Assembly (NCBI GenBank): GCA_021771715.1
Contig: JAETOO010000018.1
Span: forward strand, 1 to 64,000
Length of the DNA: 64,000 nucleotides
Origin: Oscillospiraceae bacterium
GTDB taxonomy: Bacteria > Bacillota > Clostridia > Lachnospirales > Lachnospiraceae
Direction: 5' to 3'
Part shown: one piece after another, positions 33,924 through 41,606 of the stretch
Layout: each line of letters starts with the position of its first letter
How positions within the stretch are numbered: position 1 is the first letter of the stretch
Made by a program: the position numbers and the translations under genes
Notes under the pieces: generated by a model
The model's database searches: none
Seen by the model: only the letters and a program-made list of their open reading frames with translations
Told to the model about the DNA's origin: nothing

Positions 33924-35273
33924 ATGAGAAAGAAAGCATTAGCTACGCTGCTGACAGCTGCAATGGTTGGGTCCATGTTCTCCGTTACGGCAGGCGCTGA
34001 GGAGGCGAAGAACCTTCCGGAGCTGACGACCGAGCCGCTGACGATCACTCTGTGGGACATCGCTACCGAGGAGCCGACGAAGGGCATCCAGGAGGGCGCA
34101 GTACAGAGATTCATGGCTGACTACCCGAACATCACGGTAGAGCAGGTACATCAGCAGAACGACAACTACAAGCAGCAGCTGATCGTTGCGATGAGCTCAG
34201 GCGAGGCTCCGGATATGTACATCCACTGGGGCGGCGGCCCGATGGCTGAGTATTACAAGTCCGGCTTTGTAAACGACATCACAGAGATGTACAATACATA
34301 CGATCATCCGGATTTCATCGACGGCGCAGTGGCACAGTCCACGTATGACGGCAAGATGCTGGCGATCCCGTTCGGCGGCCTGAGCGGATGCGATATCTTC
34401 TACAACAAGACGATCTTCGCAGAGGTAGGCGTAGAGGTTCCGACGACGATCGACGAGCTCGAGGCAGTCTGCGACAAGCTGATCGAGGCTGGCTACGTAC
34501 CGTTCTCTCTGGCAAACGGTTCCAAGTGGACAGGCTCCATGTACTATATGTACCTGGTAGCACGTCACTCCGGAAATGAGCAGTTCGATGCGGCTTATAC
34601 GCAGGCGGACGGCGGCTCCTTCACATCCGAGGCATTTATCTGGGCCGGCGAGAAGATCCAGGATTGGGTAAAGAAGGGCTACTTCAACGAAGGCTTCAAC
34701 TCTCTCGTGACGGACAACGGCGAGGACAGAGCGCTTCTGTATGACAACACCTGTGCAATGATGCTTCACGGTTCTTGGCAGACCAGATCCATCGCGGCAG
34801 ACAGCCAGGAGTGGTATGACGCGAACCTTGGCACCTTCCGTTTCCCGGAGGATGCAGAGGCAAAGGAAGCAGGCGTTGACCAGAACGTAGAGGTAGGTAC
34901 CGCGATCGGTAACGGCTTCTCCTTCAACTGCTGGAACGAGGATGGCTCTGTAGACCAGGCGAAGCTGGATGCTTGCTACGTGCTGGCTACTCAGTACTAC
35001 AGCGACGACACCTACAACGAGGAGCAGATGGCTTCCAACACGATCCCGTCGATCAACGGCTATGACGCACAGGTTGAGGATCCGAACATGCAGATCGTTG
35101 CAAAGGTATTCTTCGATGCGACCAGCGTACAGTTGTGGTATGACCAGTATCTGCCGGCATCTGTAACCGAGGTTCACAAGGATACGATGACAGAGCTGTT
35201 TGGTCTTGAGAAGACTCCGCAGGAGATCGGCGAGCAGATGGATGCGGCTATGCAGGAGTACCTGGCACAGTAA
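33924..35273 (+). CDS. Sugar ABC transporter substrate-binding protein
   Basis: This 449-residue extracellular solute-binding protein of the family-1 (MalE-like) type starts behind AAGGAGG. It has a signal peptide (MRKKALATLLTAAMVGSMFSVTAGAEE) with no lipobox cysteine, which is odd for a Gram-positive binding protein. LTITLWDIATEEPTKG, NDNYKQQLIVAMSSGEAPDMYI, AIPFGGLSGCDIFYNKTIF and MMLHGSWQTRSI are the usual signatures. The permeases at 35465 and 36378, and the GH120/GH3 genes downstream, suggest xylo- or other plant oligosaccharides as ligand. An intrinsic terminator after the gene would give more binding protein than permease. Confidence 0.93.
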   Translation: MRKKALATLLTAAMVGSMFSVTAGAEEAKNLPELTTEPLTITLWDIATEEPTKGIQEGAVQRFMADYPNITVEQVHQQNDNYKQQLIVAMSSGEAPDMYIHWGGGPMAEYYKSGFVNDITEMYNTYDHPDFIDGAVAQSTYDGKMLAIPFGGLSGCDIFYNKTIFAEVGVEVPTTIDELEAVCDKLIEAGYVPFSLANGSKWTGSMYYMYLVARHSGNEQFDAAYTQADGGSFTSEAFIWAGEKIQDWVKKGYFNEGFNSLVTDNGEDRALLYDNTCAMMLHGSWQTRSIAADSQEWYDANLGTFRFPEDAEAKEAGVDQNVEVGTAIGNGFSFNCWNEDGSVDQAKLDACYVLATQYYSDDTYNEEQMASNTIPSINGYDAQVEDPNMQIVAKVFFDATSVQLWYDQYLPASVTEVHKDTMTELFGLEKTPQEIGEQMDAAMQEYLAQ

Positions 35274-35360
35274 GTCTTGAGATGTGCGCAGCAGGAGTCG
35301 GACGGCCATGCGGGGTGCATGGAGATTTGACAGCTTGCTGACAGTGAATAAGCATTTGAG

Positions 35361-35396
35361 GCCCGCAGGAAGAAATCTCCTGCGGGCTGTTTTTTC
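35361..35396 (+). terminator. Partial terminator between binding-protein and permease genes
   Basis: GCCCGCAGGA (35361-35370) pairs with TCCTGCGGGC (35378-35387), followed by a T-tract to 35395. It probably attenuates transcription into the permeases. Confidence 0.85.
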
Positions 35397-35464
35397 AGAT
35401 GGCAGATATCGCAGGGACAGTCAGTCTGCACCGTGTGCGGACGGCCTGTCGGAAAGGAGTAAAC

Positions 35465-36376
35465 GTGCCTAACAATAGTACGAACAGCCTTGCGAAGGCA
35501 AGGGCAAAGAGCACGGCAATCGCGGCGAGCATTTTTCTGGCGCCGGCGCTGATTCTGATTGTCGTGTATATGATATATCCGGTGATTGATACGTTTGTGA
35601 CCAGCGCCTACAAGTGGAACGGAATCTCGTCGGACAAGATTTTCGTCGGTCTGGGCAACTGGAAGACGCTTCTGACGGATACGAAATTCTGGTCCGCATT
35701 CGGACACAACGTCGTGGTCATGATTTTCTCGATTCTGCTGCAGATTCCGCTCGGCCTGATGCTGGCGACCTTCCTCGACGCGGGCGGCAAGAAGTTCAAC
35801 ATCTTCAAGATCATCTGGTTCTTCCCGTACCTGATGAGCTCTGTGGCGATCGCGTTCCTGGCGAACTACATTCTCGCGACCAACGGAGGCCTGTTCTCCT
35901 CGATTGCGACACTGTTTTCCGGTCATAAGGTAAACATCGACCTGCTCGGCAAGAGCCCGTCGGCGCTGTTCTCTGTCATCGGCGTAATGGCATGGCAGTT
36001 CACGCCGTTCTACATGGTGTATTTCATCGCAGGCTACGGCAACATCGACACCTCCCTCTACGAGGCGGCTGTGATCGACGGCGCGACGCGCAAGGACTAC
36101 CTGTTCAAGATCGCGATCCCGCTTCTCGGGCCGATCTTCAAGACGGCATGTACGATGTCCCTGATCGGTTCTCTGAAGTACTTCGACCTGATCTGGAACA
36201 TGACGCAGGGCGGACCGGCAGGCGGCACCGAGCTGATGGCGACCTACATGTACAAGCTGTCGTTCCAGCAGTTCAACATGGGCTACGGCTCCTGTGTGGC
36301 TGCGGGTATGTTTATCCTGATCACAGTTATCGCGCTGGTGTTCCAGAAAATCTTTGTGGTAAAGGAGGACTACTGA
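35465..36376 (+). CDS. Sugar ABC transporter permease 1 (MalF-like)
   Basis: I place the start at a GTG (35465, product begins MPNNSTNSL) because AAGGAG lies 5 bases upstream; an ATG further upstream (35399) has no site. The 303-residue protein has six membrane helices (the first is SIFLAPALILIVVYMIYPVIDTF) and the EAA loop EAAVIDGATRKDYLFKIAIPLLGP, which docks to the ATPase. It forms the inner-membrane channel with the next gene. No ATPase gene is present, so a shared MsmK/MsiK-type subunit encoded elsewhere is expected. Confidence 0.93.
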   Translation: MPNNSTNSLAKARAKSTAIAASIFLAPALILIVVYMIYPVIDTFVTSAYKWNGISSDKIFVGLGNWKTLLTDTKFWSAFGHNVVVMIFSILLQIPLGLMLATFLDAGGKKFNIFKIIWFFPYLMSSVAIAFLANYILATNGGLFSSIATLFSGHKVNIDLLGKSPSALFSVIGVMAWQFTPFYMVYFIAGYGNIDTSLYEAAVIDGATRKDYLFKIAIPLLGPIFKTACTMSLIGSLKYFDLIWNMTQGGPAGGTELMATYMYKLSFQQFNMGYGSCVAAGMFILITVIALVFQKIFVVKEDY

Positions 36377-36377
36377 T

Positions 36378-37238
36378 ATGAATGACAAAAAGGCAGATTA
36401 CCGCAAGTCGAAGACGAAGAGCCGGATCGCGTGGGTGATCGCGACGGTTCTGGCGATTTTCTGGATGTTCGTGGCGCTCATACCGTTCGCGTTCATGATC
36501 CTGAACTCCTTCAGAAAGCAGTTCGACATGCTCTCGCAGGGCGTGTTCCACCTGCCGGATCCGTGGTTCTTTGACAACTATCCGGGCATCGTGGCAAACG
36601 GTTTCTTCGGGTACTTCTTCCGCAGTGTGATCATTGTGGTGGTATGTATGATCCTGATGCTGACGATCGCGGCGTTCGCGGCGTACCCGCTCTCGAGAAT
36701 GCAGTTTAAGCTCAGGGGCCTGATCTATGCCGGCATCGTGGCGATGATGTCGATCCCGATGCACGTGACGCTGATCCCGATCTTCAAGATGACGACGAAC
36801 ATGGGTCTGTACGACAACCTGTTCTCGCTGGTCGGCCCTTACGTGACGTTCGCACTGCCGATGTCGGTGTTCATCCTGACCGCGTTCATGATGACGATCC
36901 CGAAGGAGGTCGAGGAGTCCGCGGAGATCGACGGGTGCAATAAGTTCAGCAATTTCTTCAAGATCATTCTGCCGCTCTCCAAGTCGGGACTCTCGACGCT
37001 GGCGATCTACAACGGCGTATCGATGTGGAACGAGTTCGCATTCGCAAACACGCTGCTGCAGACGGCTTCCCAGAAGACGCTGCCGCTGGCGCTGGGACAG
37101 TTCAAGGGCGAGCATGCGATGGATATGCCGCTGATCCTCGCGGTACTGGTGCTCTCGGCGCTGCCGATGATCATTCTGTTCATCATCTTCCAGGACAAGC
37201 TGGTTAAGGGTATGATGGCAGGCGCGGTGAAGGGCTGA
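36378..37238 (+). CDS. Sugar ABC transporter permease 2 (MalG-like)
   Basis: This 286-residue protein starts one base after the previous stop, with AAAGGAGG inside the upstream gene, so the two are translationally linked. It has six membrane helices and the EAA motif EVEESAEIDGCNKFSNFFKIILPLSKSG. The C-terminus ends QDKLVKGMMAGAVKG, the standard end of CUT1-family MalG proteins. It is the partner of permease 1 in importing an oligosaccharide. Confidence 0.94.
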   Translation: MNDKKADYRKSKTKSRIAWVIATVLAIFWMFVALIPFAFMILNSFRKQFDMLSQGVFHLPDPWFFDNYPGIVANGFFGYFFRSVIIVVVCMILMLTIAAFAAYPLSRMQFKLRGLIYAGIVAMMSIPMHVTLIPIFKMTTNMGLYDNLFSLVGPYVTFALPMSVFILTAFMMTIPKEVEESAEIDGCNKFSNFFKIILPLSKSGLSTLAIYNGVSMWNEFAFANTLLQTASQKTLPLALGQFKGEHAMDMPLILAVLVLSALPMIILFIIFQDKLVKGMMAGAVKG

Positions 37239-37288
37239 TACAGGCAGGACGGTTTCAAAAATACTGTACGAGGCTATAGAGAAAAGAA

Positions 37289-37330
37289 GAGGCTGCCGTG
37301 TATCGTATGATATTGCGGCGGCCTTTTTTA
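37289..37330 (+). terminator. Terminator after the importer genes
   Basis: GGCTGCCG (about 37291) pairs with CGGCGGCC (to 37322) with one G-T pair, followed by six T residues. Confidence 0.75.
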
Positions 37331-37353
37331 TAGTTTAAGGAGGAGAGGAAACA

Positions 37354-39375
37354 ATGCAGATTTATGTAGATGCAAGCGCGCTGCGCAGCGGCGACGGCAG
37401 CAGGGAGTATCCGTTCCAGCGGATTTCGGAGGCGGCGAAGGTGGCCGTCGCGGGCGACGAGGTGCTCGTGGCGCCGGGACTGTACCGGGAGTATGTCGAC
37501 CCAGTGAACGCGGGGACGCCGGAAGCGCGGATCGTGTACCGCTCGGTGGAGAAGGGCGCGGCGGTGATCAGCGGCGCGGAGCAGGTGAAGAGCTGGGAGC
37601 CGTACGAGGGAAATGTCTGGGTGGCCCGGATCCCGAACGGCCTGTTTGCAGATTACAACCCGTACACGACGCTGGTGAGCGGCGACTGGTTCATCGCGAC
37701 CTACATCGCGCACACCGGGGAGGTCTATCTGAACGGCAAATCCATGTACGAGGTGACAGAGCTTTCGAAGGTGCTCCGTCCGGAGGTGTACACAAAATCC
37801 TGGGACCCGGAGTTCACGGTGTACACGTGGTATACCGAGCAGGATGAGGCGGCGGATGAGACGGTAATCTACGCGAACTTCCAGGGGGCGGACCCGAATG
37901 CGGAGAATGTCGAGATCAATGTCCGTGAGAACTGCTTCTACCCGTCGAAGGAGGGCGTGGGCTATATCACGCTGTCCGGCTTTACGGTGCGGCAGGCCGC
38001 GACGCAGTGGGCGCCGCCGACAGCGTATCAGGAGGGCATGGTGGGCCCGCACTGGTCGAAGGGCTGGATCATCGAGGACTGCGAGATCTCGGATTCGAAG
38101 TGCTCCGGCATCTCGCTCGGAAAGTATAAGCAGCCGAACAACGACAACAAGTGGCTGCACGGAAAATTCAAGAACGGCACGCAGACGGAGCGCGACTGCA
38201 TCTGCCAGGCGCAGCGCGAGGGCTGGACGAAGGAGCGGATCGGCTCGCACATCATCCGCCGCTGCAACATCCACGACTGCGGGCAGACCGGTATCGTCGG
38301 TCATCTCGGAGGGGTATTCTCGATCATCGAGGACAACCACATCCACCACATCAACAACAAGCAGAACCTTGCGGGCGCGGAGATCGGCGGCATCAAGATG
38401 CACGCGGCGATCGACGTCATCATCCGCAGAAATCATTTCCACCACTGCACGAGAGGGCTGTGGCTCGACTGGCAGGCGCAGGGCACGCGCGTGACGCAGA
38501 ACCTGTTCCACGACAACACGCTGCCGAACCGCGCGGACCCGAACGAGCTGGACGGGGTCGGCGAGGACATCTTCATCGAGGTGTCGCACGGACCGACGCT
38601 GGTGGACAACAACCTGCTGCTGTCCGATTTCAGCATGAAGCTGCCGACGCAGGGCGTGGCGGTCGTCCACAACCTGATCGCGGGAGGCTTCACGGCGGTC
38701 GGCCGCGGCGTCGACAACGGATCGGAGCATTTCCCGTCGCCGCGCTACACGCCGTACCATGTGCCGCACCGCACCGAGGTCGACGGGTTTATGACGATCT
38801 TGCACGGCGACTGCCGGTTCTACAACAATCTTTTCATCCAGAAGCCGATCCGTCCGGGCATGCAGGCGATCCACGAGGTCATGAAGGACAGCGAGTGGAT
38901 GGATGCGAACCTGATCGCGGGCACGCACCCGTATGAGGGGTATCCGACGTATGAGCAGTATGTCGCAATGTTCGAGGGCTACTGCGGGATGGGCTCCACG
39001 AAGAGCAGAGATATCTACTACGAGAAGCTCCCGGTGTGGGCCGGCGGCAACGTGTACTTCAACGGCGCGAAGCCGATGTCGACCGAGCAGGACGCGGTGG
39101 TCGACAGTGAGCACACGGTGACGGTCGCGGTGGCAGAGACGGAGGACGGCTGGAAGCTCGAGACGAATGTCTACGACTGCCTGCCTAAGACGCGCTGCGC
39201 AGTGATCTCGACGGAGACGCTCGGCATGGCGTTCGAGCCGGAGGAGAAGTTCGAGAATCCGGACGGCACGCCGATCGTGTTCAACTACGACTATTTCGGA
39301 TGCGGCCACGCAGTCAACCCGCTCCCGGGACCGTTCGCGTCGAAGGATGAGGCGGAGAAAGTGCTGGCGGAGTAG
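37354..39375 (+). CDS. GH120-type beta-helix glycosidase, divergent copy with insertion
   Basis: This 673-residue protein without signal peptide starts behind AGGAGAGG. It is a right-handed parallel beta-helix protein opening with the DUF1565-like MQIYVDASALRSGDGSREYPF and is plainly homologous to the next gene, a GH120 beta-xylosidase. Shared landmarks include ANFQGADPNAENVEINVRENCFYP, HWSKGWIIEDCEIS, HDCGQTGIVGHLGG, GLWLDWQAQGTRV and IFIEVSHGP. By alignment to Thermoanaerobacterium XylC from memory, Asp372 would be the nucleophile and Glu409 the acid/base. Their spacing is 37 residues instead of 23, because of a 14-residue insertion (PNRADPNELDGVGE). Specificity may differ from xylobiose. 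Cytoplasmic, acting on imported sugars. Confidence 0.85.
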   Translation: MQIYVDASALRSGDGSREYPFQRISEAAKVAVAGDEVLVAPGLYREYVDPVNAGTPEARIVYRSVEKGAAVISGAEQVKSWEPYEGNVWVARIPNGLFADYNPYTTLVSGDWFIATYIAHTGEVYLNGKSMYEVTELSKVLRPEVYTKSWDPEFTVYTWYTEQDEAADETVIYANFQGADPNAENVEINVRENCFYPSKEGVGYITLSGFTVRQAATQWAPPTAYQEGMVGPHWSKGWIIEDCEISDSKCSGISLGKYKQPNNDNKWLHGKFKNGTQTERDCICQAQREGWTKERIGSHIIRRCNIHDCGQTGIVGHLGGVFSIIEDNHIHHINNKQNLAGAEIGGIKMHAAIDVIIRRNHFHHCTRGLWLDWQAQGTRVTQNLFHDNTLPNRADPNELDGVGEDIFIEVSHGPTLVDNNLLLSDFSMKLPTQGVAVVHNLIAGGFTAVGRGVDNGSEHFPSPRYTPYHVPHRTEVDGFMTILHGDCRFYNNLFIQKPIRPGMQAIHEVMKDSEWMDANLIAGTHPYEGYPTYEQYVAMFEGYCGMGSTKSRDIYYEKLPVWAGGNVYFNGAKPMSTEQDAVVDSEHTVTVAVAETEDGWKLETNVYDCLPKTRCAVISTETLGMAFEPEEKFENPDGTPIVFNYDYFGCGHAVNPLPGPFASKDEAEKVLAE

Positions 39376-39427
39376 GACCAGGAGACCGTTTGTGTCGGAG
39401 GAGACAAGACAGACGAAAGAGAATTAG

Positions 39428-39490
39428 CAAAGTATTGCTTGCGGTCGCCCGGAGTGTGATGCCGGGCGGCCGCGGCCAGCGATGCTTTGT
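39428..39490 (+). other. Intercistronic hairpin
   Basis: GCGGTCGCCCGG (39441-39452) pairs with CCGGGCGGCCGC (39462-39473), with outer CAAAGTATTGC/GCGATGCTTTG pairing. No T-tract follows, so it more likely stabilises mRNA than terminates. The two GH120 genes lie on either side. Confidence 0.6.
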
Positions 39491-39528
39491 CTGATTCGAT
39501 TAATATATGAAGTGAGAGGAACAGAAGT

Positions 39529-41487
39529 ATGTCCAGAGAATATCATGTAGCAAAGAACGGAAATGACTGGGGCAAGGGCACGAAGGAGGCTCCGTTTGCC
39601 ACGATTTCGAGGGCGGCGGATGTGGCGATGCCGGGCGATACGGTCATTGTGCACGAGGGAGAGTACCGCGAGTGGGTGGATCCGAAGATGGGCGGCAACA
39701 GCGAGCTGGAGCGGATCACGTACTGCGCGGCCCCGGGAGAGCGGGTCGTGATCAAAGGCTCTGAGCGGATCACGGGCTGGGAGCGCACGGAGGGAACGGT
39801 CTGGAAGGCGGTCGTGCCGAACAGCCTGTTCGGCGATTTCAACCCGTATGACACGTACCTCTACGGGGACTGGATGGTGGGGCCGCAGCTCCCGACGATC
39901 CACCTCGGCGATGTCTATTTAAACGGAAAATCATTTTTTGAGGCGCTCTCGGTCGAGGACGTCGTGAAAGCGGAGCGCAGGGAGACGGGTTACTGCCTGC
40001 CGTGGGATACGTACTGCGAGCCGATTCTGAACGCGGACGACACCATTTATCAGTGGTACGCCGAGGTGGACGCGGACAACACGACGATCTGGGCGAATTT
40101 CCAGGGCGCAGACCCGAATGAGGAGCTCGTCGAGATCAATGTCAGAAAGTGCGTGTTCTACCCGAAGCAGCCGAACAAGAACTACATCACGGTGTCCGGC
40201 TTTGAGATGGCGCAGGCGGCCTGCCCGTTCGCACCGCCGACCGGGGATCAGCCGGGCCTGATCGGCACACACTGGTCGAAGGGCTGGATCATCGAGGACA
40301 ACCAGTTCCACGACGCAAAGTGCAGCGCGGTCAGCCTCGGAAAGGACGAGCGCACGGGGGACAACCTGTTCACGAAGACGCGCAGGAAGCCGGGCTACAC
40401 GTACCAGTTCGAGGCGGTCGGGCGCGCGCTGCAGCTGGGCTGGAGCAAGGAGACGGTCGGCTCGCACATCGTGCGCAACAACGTGATCCACGACTGCGGA
40501 CAGAACGGCATCGTCGGGCACCTCGGCTGCGTGTTCAGCGAAATCTGCGGCAACGAGATTTACCACATCGCGACCAAGCATGAATTTTTCGGCTATGAGA
40601 TCGCCGGGATCAAGTTCCACGCGGCGATTGACACGCAGATTCACCACAATTACATCCACGACTGTACCCTGGGCGTGTGGCTCGACTGGGAGACGCAGGG
40701 CACGCGGATCAGCAGCAACCTGATGTGTGACAACACGCGGGATCTGATGGTCGAGGTATCGCACGGGCCGTACCTCGTGGACAACAATATTTTCGCGTCC
40801 CCGTACAGCTTCGAGAACGCCTCGCAGGGCGGCGCGTACCTGCACAACCTGGTGCTCGGCAACATGAAGCACTGGACCGTGCTCGACCGCTCGACGCCGT
40901 ACCACTTCCCGCACACGACGGCGATCATGGCCTCGTCGTTCATCTACGGAGGCGACGACCGGTTCTACCAGAACATATTTGTCGGCGGCGCGGACATGCT
41001 GGGGCAGAAATCGGATTCCTCTTGCGGCACGGACGCGTTCGACGCGCACCCGGCCTCCTATGAGGAGTATATCGAGCTGCTGGAGCAGGAGAACCGGGAG
41101 CGCCCGGCGGACGAGGCGCTGTACGTGAGAGTGCCGCAGCCGGTCTACATCAACCGCAACGTCTATCTCGCGGGCGCGAAGGGCTACGCGAGAGAGCAGG
41201 ACAGCTACCGCGGCGATGCGCAGCTGAAGGTGGAGATCAAGAAGGAGGGTGGCGCCGTCTACCTCGAGGCGGACGTGGATCAGGCGATCCTCGACCAGGC
41301 GGCCGTCGTGCTGGAGACGAAGGATCTCGGCTGCACGCGTGCGGTGGAGGGCCTCTTCGAGAACCCCGACGGGACATCGATCACCTTCGACGAGGACTAC
41401 TGCGGCAAGAAGCGGAGCGCGAAGGATGTGATTGTCGGGCCGGTCAACGGGCTGAAGGCCGGGCACAACCGCGTGCGGATCTGGTGA
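39529..41487 (+). CDS. GH120 beta-xylosidase
   Basis: This 652-residue protein starts behind AGTGAGAGGAACAG. It matches the GH120 beta-xylosidase layout almost throughout: YHVAKNGNDWGKGT, GDTVIVHEGEYREWV, VVIKGSERITGW, GDVYLNGKSF, ANFQGADPN, SKGWIIEDNQFHDAKCSAVSLG, HDCGQNGIVGHLG and GVWLDWETQGTRIS. Asp386 (WLDWE) and Glu409 (VEVSHGP) are 23 residues apart, as are the nucleophile and acid/base of the characterised Thermoanaerobacterium enzyme. It releases xylose from xylobiose and short xylo-oligosaccharides. There is no signal peptide, so it works in the cytoplasm after import. The GH3 gene follows after 119 bases. Confidence 0.92.
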   Translation: MSREYHVAKNGNDWGKGTKEAPFATISRAADVAMPGDTVIVHEGEYREWVDPKMGGNSELERITYCAAPGERVVIKGSERITGWERTEGTVWKAVVPNSLFGDFNPYDTYLYGDWMVGPQLPTIHLGDVYLNGKSFFEALSVEDVVKAERRETGYCLPWDTYCEPILNADDTIYQWYAEVDADNTTIWANFQGADPNEELVEINVRKCVFYPKQPNKNYITVSGFEMAQAACPFAPPTGDQPGLIGTHWSKGWIIEDNQFHDAKCSAVSLGKDERTGDNLFTKTRRKPGYTYQFEAVGRALQLGWSKETVGSHIVRNNVIHDCGQNGIVGHLGCVFSEICGNEIYHIATKHEFFGYEIAGIKFHAAIDTQIHHNYIHDCTLGVWLDWETQGTRISSNLMCDNTRDLMVEVSHGPYLVDNNIFASPYSFENASQGGAYLHNLVLGNMKHWTVLDRSTPYHFPHTTAIMASSFIYGGDDRFYQNIFVGGADMLGQKSDSSCGTDAFDAHPASYEEYIELLEQENRERPADEALYVRVPQPVYINRNVYLAGAKGYAREQDSYRGDAQLKVEIKKEGGAVYLEADVDQAILDQAAVVLETKDLGCTRAVEGLFENPDGTSITFDEDYCGKKRSAKDVIVGPVNGLKAGHNRVRIW

Positions 41488-41606
41488 GAACGGCAGAGAA
41501 AAAAGGAAACATGGGATGTGGCTGCCGGAGTAAAAGGCAGAGCACAGCCGACAAAGGATGCAGGAAAGTATAGTAACAATAAAAATAGAACAGGAGGGTT
41601 TTGTCA

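Noticed and set aside
37354-41487. The beta-helix proteins as pectate or alginate lyases
   Set aside because: Their conserved segments (ANFQGADPN, WLDW.AQGTR, EVSHGP) and Asp/Glu spacing match GH120 beta-xylosidase rather than lyases, and they lack signal peptides.
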